Positions 29,178-37,589 of a stretch of DNA of 64,000 bases are shown in pieces. The notes beneath the pieces are model-generated. The model ran no database searches. It saw nothing but the letters and a program-made list of their open reading frames with translations, and was not told the DNA's origin. Source of the DNA: an uncultured Flavobacteriaceae bacterium (lineage in GTDB: Bacteria; Bacteroidota; Bacteroidia; Flavobacteriales; Flavobacteriaceae); NCBI GenBank assembly GCA_947497145.1, contig CANMFQ010000004.1:132560-196559 (forward strand), read 5' to 3'. Every line of letters starts with the position of its first letter. Positions within the stretch are counted from its first letter, which is position 1. The position numbers were made by a program, and so were the translations under genes.

Positions 29178-29195
29178 TATCCTGTACTGTGCTGG
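29178..29195 (+). promoter_or_regulatory. Candidate GntR operator, site 1 (PUL 2 sigma)
   Basis: TATCCTGTACTGTGCTGG. The 15-base part CCTGTACTGTGCTGG is an imperfect inverted repeat (10 of 15 positions symmetric) and matches site 2 at 30021 base for base. It lies 248 bases upstream of the PUL 2 sigma gene. Linking it to the regulator at 46499 is inference from the shared motif. Confidence 0.6.
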
Positions 29196-29298
29196 TTGTT
29201 TTATTTAAAATAGGGTAGTTATTGGTTTTTCACACTAAAAAAATCCAACTACTAATCTTACGTAAAACATATCACTCTTTAGTTCCTAGTTCATAACC

Positions 29299-29724
29299 TC
29301 ACATTCCCGAAAGTCGCACTTTTAAAACTGTACTTTTCTCTTCAAATAAATATGCTGGGATGCGTAGTTCTAGCCTTTTTAAGTTTTTAATTTGCCTATC
29401 AAGTGCTAAAGGCGCAGGGTGGAGCGAAATTACTGAAACCGAAATATTTGGATGCGACAGATTGTCTAATTTTAATGTTTTACCCTCTTGCCTCAGTATG
29501 GCGCCACCTTTCACTATTTCTACATCAGCTACCGTCATAAGCTGCCACACTACCATTTGCGTAGTATCATTCGCAACCAGTTTATCTTCTATTATCAACG
29601 AAGTTGGACTGTCTTTCACAAACCGCCTTTGCGCGCTTTTGAGTTGATTTTTAAACGTGGCATTCATATCTAAGGTAGCTTCTGGCTGCTTTCCATTTTT
29701 AAAATCTTTTCTTTTACCTACAAA
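29299..29724 (-). pseudogene. C-terminal remnant of a heparinase II/III-like lyase
   Basis: An open frame on the minus strand ending at 29299 encodes about 141 residues if read from the in-frame stop near 29725 (122 from the ATG at 29667). It resembles the C-terminal beta-sandwich of heparinase II/III-family polysaccharide lyases: EATLDMNATFKNQLKSAQRR, then SLIIEDKLVAN, VVWQLMTVADVEI and AILRQEGKTLKLDNLSHP. The N-terminal (alpha/alpha) toroid with the catalytic residues, normally several hundred residues, is missing, and the reading frame breaks just where a hairpin repeat begins. I read it as the tail of a decayed lyase gene left from an older PUL. An independent small beta protein is less likely. 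Confidence 0.7.
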
Positions 29725-29798
29725 TTATTCATTCTGTATCCAAAATTTGTCATTTTTGAGTTCTGTAGCTATGGCTATGGAACAAAAAAATGACTTCA
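29706..29798 (+). repeat. Intergenic hairpin repeat, copy A
   Basis: Matches copy B at 62034-62120 in the same orientation at roughly three-quarters identity over about 84 bases (aligned by eye); the block AGCTATGGCTATG is identical. The 3' half folds back on itself: GTCATTTTT with AAAAATGAC, then GTTC/GAAC, then TAGC/GCTA around TATG (29749-29794). It begins at the break in the lyase remnant. Probably a short mobile or REP-like extragenic element. Confidence 0.65.
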
Positions 29799-30146
29799 TT
29801 ACAGCACAAAAGCCCTAATTATCCCTCCCATACAAAAAGTCAAGACGAGATTCCAGACAAATTTTCAATCTTAACTAACATATTAAAATCCATTCTATCC
29901 TAAAAGTGAAGCTAATTCAACTCTAAAACCTACAAAGAAAACTCCAAAAATTTCAACCGTTTTTCTACCCGTACCCTTCAAGTTGATTCCTCTTGACAAA
30001 GCATCAACCTAACTGAATTACCAGCACAGTACAGGATAGATAAAAATACGGTAAACTATATATTTAACAAGAATTTGAATTTCCACTCTTCCACTTCAAA
30101 ATGTGAGGGTTTTGAAGTGGCAGGAGTGTAAAAAACAAAAAAAAAC
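29799..30146. other. Upstream region of the rhaM operon
   Basis: 348 bases with no credible gene. It contains the candidate operator at 30021-30038 and the promoter for rhaM. No sequence related to the missing N-terminal part of the lyase remnant can be recognised. Confidence 0.55.
30021..30038 (-). promoter_or_regulatory. Candidate GntR operator, site 2 (rhaM operon)
   Basis: On the minus strand TATCCTGTACTGTGCTGG, identical over 18 bases to site 1 and in opposite orientation to it. It lies 108 bases upstream of the rhaM ATG, so rhaM, the sulfatase and the rhamnosidase are the likely targets. Confidence 0.68.
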
Positions 30147-30461
30147 ATGATAAAAAAAGGATTCAAAATGAAGGTTTACGAAGACCAAATTGAGGAATAT
30201 ATAAAAAGACACAATCCTATATGGACATCCTTAAAAAAAGTATTGAAAACACATGGCGTTCATAATTACAGTATATTTATTGATAAAGCAAAAAACACCT
30301 TGTTTGGCTATGTAGAAATAGAATCTGAAGAAAAATGGCAGGCTATAGCCGAAACTGAAATTTGCAAAAAATGGTGGGCTTATATGGCTAATCTTATGGA
30401 AACCAATGCTGACAATAGTCCTGTTTCAGTAGATTTAGAACCAATTTTTTATTTGAAATAA
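30147..30461 (+). CDS. rhaM: L-rhamnose mutarotase
   Basis: A 104-residue protein closely matching L-rhamnose mutarotase, which interconverts alpha and beta anomers of L-rhamnose before isomerisation. It has the family pattern K-V-Y-x-D-Q then [11 protein letters not shown] with Tyr18 and His22 at the catalytic positions of the E. coli enzyme, followed by [26 protein letters not shown] and [17 protein letters not shown]. Length is exactly that of the family. It is the first gene of a plus-strand unit with a sulfatase and a GH78 rhamnosidase, so released rhamnose is expected to feed the catabolic operon at 47865-54154. Confidence 0.95.
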   Translation: MIKKGFKMKVYEDQIEEYIKRHNPIWTSLKKVLKTHGVHNYSIFIDKAKNTLFGYVEIESEEKWQAIAETEICKKWWAYMANLMETNADNSPVSVDLEPIFYLK

Positions 30462-30507
30462 AAGCGAATTTTTAGAAAAAACTAGGTGTAGCATTTTTTA
30501 GCTATTT

Positions 30508-32100
30508 ATGACAATACGCAATAAACAAGACCAGATTATGATACTGATCAACCACCCCTCATCTAAGATACGTGCCATACTTACAAAAAAACAATTTCTC
30601 TTTCGAGCTAGGTATCAGGGAATTCGGCACTTGATTACCACGCTAAGATTACCCCTTTTTTTTCTTAGCCTTTTACTACTAAATCTTCTGGTAGCTTGCC
30701 AACCGAAAAACAAACAAAAAACCGAAGAACCGCAAAAAACACCTCAACCCAACGTATTGATACTCCTAACCGATCAATGGCGGGCACAGGCAACAAGTTA
30801 TGCTGGAGACCCCAATGTAAGCACCCCAAATCTGGATTATTTGGCCTCAGAAAGTGTGAATTTTGAAAACGCCATCTCTGGCATGCCTGTTTGTTCTCCT
30901 TTTAGAGCATCATTATTAACAGGACAGCGCCCCTTAACCCATCGTGTATTTATGAATGATGTACAGCTAGACACTAATGCAGTGACCATTGCTAAAGTGC
31001 TAAAAAAGCAAGGATACGATACGGGCTACATTGGTAAATGGCATTTAGACGGTCACGGGAGACTACAAAATGTTGCTCCAGGTAATAGAAGACAGGGTTT
31101 CGATTTTTGGAAAGCCAATGAATGTACGCACAATTACAACCATTCGGTCTATTATGACAATGACAACCCCACCAAAAAAATATGGGATGGTTATGACACT
31201 TTTAAACAAACGGATACTGCTATTGATTATCTTACTGATAGAAAACCCGCTGACAATCCGTTTATGATGATTGTTTCTTATGGCACACCTCATGCTCCTT
31301 ATCACACAGCCCCTGAAACGTATCGCCAACGGTTTGACCCAGCTAAGATTCAACTTCGCGCAAATGTACCAGAGGCTATGAAAGCACAAGTAAAAAAGGA
31401 TCTTGCGGGCTACTATGCCCACATTGCCGCATTAGACGATATGATAGGCAAGCTTATTGCTAATTTAAAGCAAACGGGGCAATGGGATAATACCATTATT
31501 GTCTTCACTGCGGACCATGGCGACCTCCTAGGCTCTCATGGTGCCTATAAAAAGCAGCAACCTTATGAAGAATCCATTCGAGTACCTATGCTATTTCGTA
31601 TACCAGAAGGTTTGGGGCTGAATATTAGGGCAGCAAAAAAGAAAGCCATCATAAATTCTGAAGACATCATGCCCACGCTTCTAGGGCTTTGTAATGCTAC
31701 TATCCCTACAACCGTAGAAGGCATTAATTATCGCCCGTATATGGAAGGAAAGGAAAAAGAGCACCTAGGTAATGCCGCCTTAATTACTTGTGTACAACCT
31801 TTTGGTCAATGGAACAGGGTACAACACGGGGGAAAAGAATACAGAGGTCTCCGCACCCAACGTTATACTTATACTAGAGATTTAAACGGCCCTTGGCTAT
31901 TATTCGATAATAAAAAAGACCCCTTTCAGCTGAATAATCTAATTGGAAATGCAGATTACGCCACCGTACAAGCCGACTTAGACCAGCAGTTATCAAAACG
32001 ATTAAAGGCGCATGGAGATGAATTTCTTCCCGGTATGGAGTACATTAAAAAATGGGGGTATCCTGTAGACGAAACGGGCACTGTACCATATACGCAATAA
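30508..32100 (+). CDS. S1 family sulfatase lipoprotein
   Basis: A 530-residue sulfatase with activation motif C129-S-P-F-R133, in which the usual Ser/Thr/Ala before Arg is Phe. Metal ligands lie in LLTDQW (D89/Q90), GKWHLDG follows, and FTADHGD supplies the second metal/sulfate-binding site. TDQW and ADHGD place it in the DQ-type branch, unlike the ADD-type sulfatases of PUL 1. The N-terminus is odd: about 42 residues precede a hydrophobic segment and the lipobox LLVAC (Cys64), with no closer ATG; a non-ATG start nearer the signal is possible. Located between rhaM and the GH78 gene, so it probably desulfates a rhamnose-containing oligosaccharide. Confidence 0.92.
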   Translation: MTIRNKQDQIMILINHPSSKIRAILTKKQFLFRARYQGIRHLITTLRLPLFFLSLLLLNLLVACQPKNKQKTEEPQKTPQPNVLILLTDQWRAQATSYAGDPNVSTPNLDYLASESVNFENAISGMPVCSPFRASLLTGQRPLTHRVFMNDVQLDTNAVTIAKVLKKQGYDTGYIGKWHLDGHGRLQNVAPGNRRQGFDFWKANECTHNYNHSVYYDNDNPTKKIWDGYDTFKQTDTAIDYLTDRKPADNPFMMIVSYGTPHAPYHTAPETYRQRFDPAKIQLRANVPEAMKAQVKKDLAGYYAHIAALDDMIGKLIANLKQTGQWDNTIIVFTADHGDLLGSHGAYKKQQPYEESIRVPMLFRIPEGLGLNIRAAKKKAIINSEDIMPTLLGLCNATIPTTVEGINYRPYMEGKEKEHLGNAALITCVQPFGQWNRVQHGGKEYRGLRTQRYTYTRDLNGPWLLFDNKKDPFQLNNLIGNADYATVQADLDQQLSKRLKAHGDEFLPGMEYIKKWGYPVDETGTVPYTQ

Positions 32101-32155
32101 CACGATCAAGATATTAGCAAACAGTATTATGCTATAAACCCATTTAAAGAAACCA

Positions 32156-34921
32156 ATGAAAACGAAAGCTTTTCTCCTTTTAATCGTCCTATTTTCTTTT
32201 GGCAGTTCTTATGCTCAAAATAAAAAGGCAACACCACTTTCACTCACTGAGCTCCGCATAGAATATCACAAAAACCCTCAGGGGATTGATGTCCCAAAGC
32301 CAAGGTTTAGTTGGATTATAAAGGCTAATGGAAGAAATAGGTCTCAAACAGCCTATCAAATTCTAGTGGCTTCTTCCAAAGAAAAACTCGCTAAAAATAA
32401 TGGTGATATCTGGGATAGCGGAAAAGTAATTTCCAACAATACCAATCAAATAGCATACGATGGAATTTCACTAGCATCAAATACCACCTATTACTGGAAA
32501 GCAAAGATTTGGGACGAAACAAACCAAGCATCGGCCTGGAGCACAACGGCATATTGGTCTATGGGATTGTTAAAATTCTCAAACTGGAAAGGGCTTTTCA
32601 TAAGTCATAATGTAGGCTATGATAAAACAGATAAATACGATAGCCTATACCTGCCACCTGCCCGGTATTTGCGAAAATCGTTTACTGCAAAGAAAAAAGT
32701 AAAAAAAGCCACCGCCTACACCACCGCATTAGGCCTTTATGAACTCCGTTTAAACGGGAGCAAAGTAGGTGATGATTATTTTTTACCAGGGTGGACGGAC
32801 TATAACAAGCGACTGTACTACCAAACCTTTGATATTACCAATCATATTCAAGAAGGTGAAAATGTTATTGGAGCCGTTATTGCCGATGGTTGGTATGCGG
32901 GATATATTGGGTATGCACTTTTGGTTCGTTTAGATAAAGTGAGGGAGTTTTATGGAGTAAACCCTGCTTTTATGGGGCAAGTACTTTTGGAATATGAAGA
33001 TGGTAGTTCTGAAATTATAGCTACTGATACCAGTTGGAAAGCAAATGAAGGCCCTACAAGAGAGGCTGATATTATCATGGGAGAAACCTATGACGCCCGT
33101 TTAGAAAATTCTGGCTGGGACACAGCTGGTTATGATGATAGCACTTGGAAAACACCTAAGGTGTACACCTACCCCAATGGCAAGCTTATGGCACACCCTG
33201 GGACTAGGGTAAAAAACGTTGAAAAGCTAAAACCAATTGCAATGACCCAACCAAGCCTAGGCACCTATGTTTTTAATCTGGGTAAAAATATTGCTGGTAT
33301 TGCAGCGCTTAAAGTAAAAGGACCTAAAGGCACCAAAATACGACTTCGCTTTGGTGAAATTTTAAAAAGTGATGGTAATATACAGACAGAAAACCTTAGA
33401 TTGGCAAGGGCTACAGACACCTATATTTTAAAGGGTGATGGGGTAGAAACTTGGCAACCAAAATTCACCTATCACGGTTTTCAATATGTAGAAGTCACAG
33501 GCTTTCCTGGCACACCTACTTTAGATGCTATTACAGGCATTGTATTGAGTTCTATTAAAACGGATGCTAGTAATTTTCAGGCCTCTAATGCCATGAACAA
33601 TACTCTTTTTCAAAACATAAAAACCACCCAAAGCGCCAATTTTTTTGAAGTACCTACAGATTGCCCCCAAAGGGATGAGCGACTGGGTTGGACGGGAGAT
33701 GCCCAAATTTACATACGTTCTGCCACCTACAACGCTGATGTTGCCGCTTTTATGACCAAGTTTTTAATTGATTTGGATGATGCGCAACGTTGGTATGGGG
33801 CATACCCAAACTTTGCCCCTTTTCCCTTTTCTAGACCCAATCAATATTCTCCCGCATGGATGGATGCCGGAATAATCATTCCTTACACTATGTACAAAGT
33901 CTATAATGACCGTCGTATTTTAGAATATATGTACGAAGGAATGACCAAATTCATGCAATTTCAAGAAGATGCCAGTACCAACTACCTGAGACCTGGCGGT
34001 GGTAACAATTGGGGCGATTGGCTTGCAGTAAACGAAACTACAAGTCATGATTTTGTGGGAGCTTCATTCTATGGTTATGATGCCAAATTAATGGCAGAAA
34101 TGGCAGCAGCTTTAAACAAGACTGACGATGCTAAAAAGTATCACACCCTTTATAACAATATCAAAAAGGCCTTTGCAGAAAAATATATTTCACCCAACGG
34201 TTATACTACCGAAGACACACAAACCACCTATGCCCTAGCACTCTATTTTGATTTATACCCCAAAGAATTGGCACAAAAAGGAGCCGCGCGCTTGGCAGAG
34301 AAAATTGAAAAAAATGGATTCAAATTTGCCACTGGTTTCTTAGGCACTAAACATGTTATGTTGGCCTTATCAAAATACGGCTTGCATGATATTTCATATA
34401 AAATATTTCAACAGACCGAATATCCAAGTTGGGGCTATTCGGTTCAAAACGGAAGCACCTCCATCTGGGAACGATGGAATAGCTATACCAAAGATGATGC
34501 AGAAAATGCTGATATCAATGCCAAAATGAATTCTTTTAGTCACTATGCTTTTGGCTCTGTTGCTGAATGGATGTTTCAACATGCCATAGGAATTGACACT
34601 GAAGATTCGGGATACAGAAACATCATTATTAAACCAGCAATAAGCAAAGAGATGAATTTTATCAAAGGTAGCTACAAAAGCATCAACGGTACCATAGCCG
34701 CTGCTTGGAACTGGAAAGGAAATAAAATAATCATGAATATTGAAATTCCGGCAAACACAAGAGCAAAAGTATATATACCAACGGCAAATACATCACGCAT
34801 TAAAGAGGGAAAAACGTCGCTTTCAAAAACCACTGAAATCAAAATAATAGCATCAAACGCTACAGAAACCATTTTAGCAGTTGGCTCAGGAACGTATTCT
34901 TTTACATTCCAGCCATTTTAA
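32156..34921 (+). CDS. GH78 alpha-L-rhamnosidase, exported
   Basis: A 921-residue GH78 enzyme releasing terminal alpha-L-rhamnose. Signal peptide 1-20 (cleaved after YAQ), fibronectin-type domain about 28-135, N-terminal sugar-binding jelly roll about 170-335, second beta domain about 345-470, the (alpha/alpha)6 catalytic domain about 475-820 and a C-terminal beta domain to 920. Catalytic motifs are intact: DCPQRDERLGWTGD with general acid E508, and GSTSIWERWNS with base E772. Periplasmic location is expected. It shares a transcription unit with rhaM and a sulfatase, so desulfation may be needed before rhamnose release. The stop is 2 bases from the convergent sulfatase stop at 34924, with no terminator between them. 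Confidence 0.96.
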   Translation: MKTKAFLLLIVLFSFGSSYAQNKKATPLSLTELRIEYHKNPQGIDVPKPRFSWIIKANGRNRSQTAYQILVASSKEKLAKNNGDIWDSGKVISNNTNQIAYDGISLASNTTYYWKAKIWDETNQASAWSTTAYWSMGLLKFSNWKGLFISHNVGYDKTDKYDSLYLPPARYLRKSFTAKKKVKKATAYTTALGLYELRLNGSKVGDDYFLPGWTDYNKRLYYQTFDITNHIQEGENVIGAVIADGWYAGYIGYALLVRLDKVREFYGVNPAFMGQVLLEYEDGSSEIIATDTSWKANEGPTREADIIMGETYDARLENSGWDTAGYDDSTWKTPKVYTYPNGKLMAHPGTRVKNVEKLKPIAMTQPSLGTYVFNLGKNIAGIAALKVKGPKGTKIRLRFGEILKSDGNIQTENLRLARATDTYILKGDGVETWQPKFTYHGFQYVEVTGFPGTPTLDAITGIVLSSIKTDASNFQASNAMNNTLFQNIKTTQSANFFEVPTDCPQRDERLGWTGDAQIYIRSATYNADVAAFMTKFLIDLDDAQRWYGAYPNFAPFPFSRPNQYSPAWMDAGIIIPYTMYKVYNDRRILEYMYEGMTKFMQFQEDASTNYLRPGGGNNWGDWLAVNETTSHDFVGASFYGYDAKLMAEMAAALNKTDDAKKYHTLYNNIKKAFAEKYISPNGYTTEDTQTTYALALYFDLYPKELAQKGAARLAEKIEKNGFKFATGFLGTKHVMLALSKYGLHDISYKIFQQTEYPSWGYSVQNGSTSIWERWNSYTKDDAENADINAKMNSFSHYAFGSVAEWMFQHAIGIDTEDSGYRNIIIKPAISKEMNFIKGSYKSINGTIAAAWNWKGNKIIMNIEIPANTRAKVYIPTANTSRIKEGKTSLSKTTEIKIIASNATETILAVGSGTYSFTFQPF

Positions 34922-34923
34922 AA

Positions 34924-36378
34924 CTACAACTTCTCTTTTTTAGATGCTTCAAATGACAAGTGCCCTGTAGATCCTTTCCCTAATATCTCATGTTGTTCTT
35001 TGGGTATTTGCGCCCTATGTTGTGCAATAATTGCAGTGTATTTTGGACTAGCTATCACATTGTTCCATTCTTGCGGATCACTTTTATGATCATAAAACTC
35101 TTCAGATCCGTCATGGTACTGAATAAAACGATAACGCTCTGACACTATAGCATAATTACCCGGCCCAAAGCTTGTTCGTGCATAATGAGGCCATTCTTGC
35201 ATTGTATTTTTTAGTAAAGGTACTAAGGAGTTTCCTTCATGTTTAGCATCGGGTTTAAGCTGTGTAAGTTCTAATAAAGTGGGATAAATATCTAGTAATT
35301 GTACCGGTTTGTGAATCACTTTCCCTTTAGGAATACCCGGTCCCACAATGATTAAAGGCACCCGAGCGCCGTCTTCCCACAAACTACGCTTAGCATAACG
35401 TTCCTTTTCACCTAAATGAAAGCCATGATCGCTAAACAATACCACATAGGTATTATCACCATAAGCGCCATTATCTAATGCCGTAAGAACTCTACCAAGT
35501 TGTGCATCAACAAAACTAACACAGGCCAAATACGATTGTACAAGTGGCTTCCATTCGTCATTTTGTGTAACCCATTCATGTGTTGGTGACACATGTTTTA
35601 ATCTGGTAATATTTATGCCATACGAAGAGATGTCTTCCAAATCATCTGTAATGGTTTTTGGGAGTTGAATATCCGCTAAAGGAAACATGTCAAACCATTT
35701 TTGCGGTGCAAATTGTGGTACATGTGGGCGGTAGAAACCAACACCCATCCAAAAGGGTTGCTTTTGTTTTTTTGCCAACTGCGTTACTGCCCAACTCGCA
35801 ATTTTATAATCGGGCATTTGTTCATCATGTTCTGGATAAACACCCCAATCCCATAATGGATGACCGGGGTAAGTACTTATTTTTTTACTAGGCATAGGAC
35901 CAAATCCTCCAAATTGCCCCGCATAATTAGGAATATGGGTTTCATTTATTCCCTTTCCATTATGAAAAAGTTTTCCTGCAGCAAAAACATTATATCCTTC
36001 TTGCTGAAATCGTTTTGGCATTACAATATTCTTATTTGCCACAGGGGATGCTGTAATATCTGGATTTAGAAAATAAATACCTGTAGTACTTGGGTATAAG
36101 GAAGTCATAATACTAGCACGTGACGGATTACACACTGGCGCCTGACAATGGGCATTTGTAAAAAGAACACCACGGCGTGCTAATTTATCCATATTCGGTG
36201 TTTTGGCTTGAGGATGCCCCCCTAAAACACCAATCCAATCGTTAAGGTCATCTACTGCTATAAGCAACACATTGGGCCGTTTTGCTTTTGCTGATTTTTC
36301 CTTTTTGCTATTGGGACTACAGGCTGCTAAAAACAAAACCGTAATAATTACACTTAGAGATTGTATTTTTTTCATCAT
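34924..36378 (-). CDS. S1 family sulfatase lipoprotein, iduronate-2-sulfatase-like
   Basis: A 484-residue sulfatase with lipobox LAAC (Cys20), metal motif VDDLNDW, activation motif C83-N-P-S-R87, and the block GFYRPHVPQFAPQKWFDMFP plus LFSDHGFHLGEKERYAKRSLWE. These last two are typical of the iduronate-2-sulfatase-like S1 group, which in marine bacteria also acts on other 2-sulfated uronic acids or on rhamnose/fucose sulfates. Single gene on the minus strand, converging with GH78, with a candidate GntR operator 202 bases upstream. The fourth sulfatase of the window and from a third subgroup, so different linkages are likely cleaved. Confidence 0.94.
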   Translation of the reverse strand: MMKKIQSLSVIITVLFLAACSPNSKKEKSAKAKRPNVLLIAVDDLNDWIGVLGGHPQAKTPNMDKLARRGVLFTNAHCQAPVCNPSRASIMTSLYPSTTGIYFLNPDITASPVANKNIVMPKRFQQEGYNVFAAGKLFHNGKGINETHIPNYAGQFGGFGPMPSKKISTYPGHPLWDWGVYPEHDEQMPDYKIASWAVTQLAKKQKQPFWMGVGFYRPHVPQFAPQKWFDMFPLADIQLPKTITDDLEDISSYGINITRLKHVSPTHEWVTQNDEWKPLVQSYLACVSFVDAQLGRVLTALDNGAYGDNTYVVLFSDHGFHLGEKERYAKRSLWEDGARVPLIIVGPGIPKGKVIHKPVQLLDIYPTLLELTQLKPDAKHEGNSLVPLLKNTMQEWPHYARTSFGPGNYAIVSERYRFIQYHDGSEEFYDHKSDPQEWNNVIASPKYTAIIAQHRAQIPKEQHEILGKGSTGHLSFEASKKEKL

Positions 36379-36580
36379 TGAAACCCTACTAATTTAATCA
36401 GACACTTGTAAAATTTGGTTTTATCAAAAAAAACTGCTGCATCACGTTTCCCTTTTATACTCCTGTCATTTTAAAAATGAGGAAAATTCATTATTACCTA
36501 GGTATAAAATTTCTAACCATTTCAAATCACTTTTAATGAATAACGAGAGTAGTATATAATTTTGGTGTTTTTTTAAAAAA

Positions 36581-36598
36581 GCATGATAGTACAGGATA
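36581..36598 (-). promoter_or_regulatory. Candidate GntR operator, site 5 (sulfatase)
   Basis: Minus strand TATCCTGTACTATCATGC. The first eleven bases match all other sites, the distal part has diverged, so it is the weakest of the five. It is 202 bases upstream of the sulfatase ATG at 36378. Confidence 0.5.
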
Positions 36599-36654
36599 CT
36601 CTTTTGGAATATTTTTTTTAAATTTAATCAAAGAAGTTTAATAGCTTCTTTTTG

Positions 36655-36688
36655 AGTTAGTTTAAAGTTAGTTTAAAGTTAGTTTTAA
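36655..36688 (+). repeat. Three tandem 11-bp repeats
   Basis: AGTTAGTTTAA occurs twice and then a third time with one extra T, immediately before the terminator palindrome. Probably a slippage product; no function is evident. Confidence 0.75.
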
Positions 36689-36689
36689 A

Positions 36690-36714
36690 GGGATAAAAAT
36701 TGAATTTTTATCCC
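36690..36714 (-). terminator. Terminator-like palindrome after PUL 3
   Basis: GGGATAAAAATT and its exact complement flank one central base, with T runs on the plus strand (TTTTTT) and a short TTTAAAA on the minus strand. It lies 58 bases beyond the stop of the DUF1080 gene, so it most likely ends the minus-strand PUL 3 transcript. It is likely to work in both directions. Confidence 0.72.
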
Positions 36715-36771
36715 TTTTTTGTAGCGTAAAAACTACTATTTTGAAGCTGGAGGAATACTAATAATTACAAC

Positions 36772-37581
36772 TTAAAGTTGCTTCATTTCAATATTTTTAT
36801 AGGCAACCTTCATAGGTGGCCCTACATGCACCTGAAGTCCTAAATACCCTCCTAATTTTCTATTTATGGTATCCATGTCCGTTACTTCGCTCATTAAAAT
36901 ACCATTTACATAATGCTTGAGACTATTTCCTTTAATAATCAAATGAAGGCTATTCCAATCTTCGCTTTTTATTTTTGCTTTAAGTGCGTCTGATTCACCC
37001 AAAGAACTAACTACTTCTCTACTTTGCCAACAGTTCTTTGCTACATTAGCTCGTAAAGAACCCGGTTTATCTGCATTGTCTTGCGTATTGATAATTACCT
37101 TTTCACCACGATAAGCTAGGGTTGCCCTTTTTCGTTCTTCATAGTTCTGCCCTGTATAGCTATTTTTACCATCTATATCTGCTTGATATCCACGTAACGC
37201 AAAAGGAATAGTATCTAAAAGCTCGCTACGGTAGTTAACACCACTATTACCCGATACCGCAATTTTAAAGTCTAATTTTAATTCAAAATCCTCAGGTTTT
37301 CCCCCTTCCCAAATAAGAAAGGTATTGGTTTTTAGCAAGGTTTCGGGGGTAACTTCACCTACTATAGCACCATTTTCAACGCGCCAGTAGGTAGTATCTC
37401 CTTTCCAATTAGTTAAGGTTTTACCATCAAATATTTTTTCAAATCCATCATTTTCTGGTATGCTAACTGCTGCTTTTTTGGTAGTTTCGGTTTCTTTTTT
37501 TTGTTTGCAAGAATATCCACTTATGAGTACAAGAAAAATCACTGACAGTACTCCTAAAAATCGTTTTAAATTCATTTTCAT
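36772..37581 (-). CDS. DUF1080 lipoprotein (3-keto-disaccharide hydrolase-like)
   Basis: A 269-residue lipoprotein (lipobox SGYSC, Cys25) with one DUF1080 domain, a concanavalin-like fold: GFEKIFDGKTLTNWKGD, DFELKLDFKIAVSGNSGVNYRS, WNSLHLIIKGNSLKHYVNGI and GYLGLQVHVGPPMKVAYKNI. Members of this family are annotated as 3-keto-disaccharide hydrolases, acting on glycosides already oxidised at C3. That would fit the upstream dehydrogenase/cytochrome c gene in the same operon, but the link is inference. It follows the FG-GAP gene by 8 bases and is last before the palindrome at 36690. Confidence 0.88.
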   Translation of the reverse strand: MKMNLKRFLGVLSVIFLVLISGYSCKQKKETETTKKAAVSIPENDGFEKIFDGKTLTNWKGDTTYWRVENGAIVGEVTPETLLKTNTFLIWEGGKPEDFELKLDFKIAVSGNSGVNYRSELLDTIPFALRGYQADIDGKNSYTGQNYEERKRATLAYRGEKVIINTQDNADKPGSLRANVAKNCWQSREVVSSLGESDALKAKIKSEDWNSLHLIIKGNSLKHYVNGILMSEVTDMDTINRKLGGYLGLQVHVGPPMKVAYKNIEMKQL

Positions 37582-37589
37582 CCTTTAAA

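Larger units (their letters stand above)
28930..29298. other. Upstream region of the PUL 2 sigma gene
   Basis: 369 bases without a gene. They contain an inverted repeat CTTCTTTC/GAAAGAAG (28976-28996), a perfect dyad at 29051-29074 and a candidate GntR operator at 29178-29195. The arrangement suggests a controlled promoter for the sigma gene. The rest is AT-rich with no recognised content. Confidence 0.6.
36379..36771. other. Intergenic region between sulfatase and PUL 3
   Basis: 393 bases with no gene. It holds the candidate operator at 36581-36598, three direct repeats of 11-12 bases at 36655-36688 and a terminator-like palindrome at 36690-36714. The first serves the sulfatase promoter, the last the 3' end of PUL 3. 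Confidence 0.6.

Noticed and set aside
29299-29667. Treating the 122-residue frame as an intact small gene
   Set aside because: Lyase-tail similarity continues upstream of its ATG (EATLD and the KRKDFKNGK stretch), so the ATG is internal to a longer lost protein.
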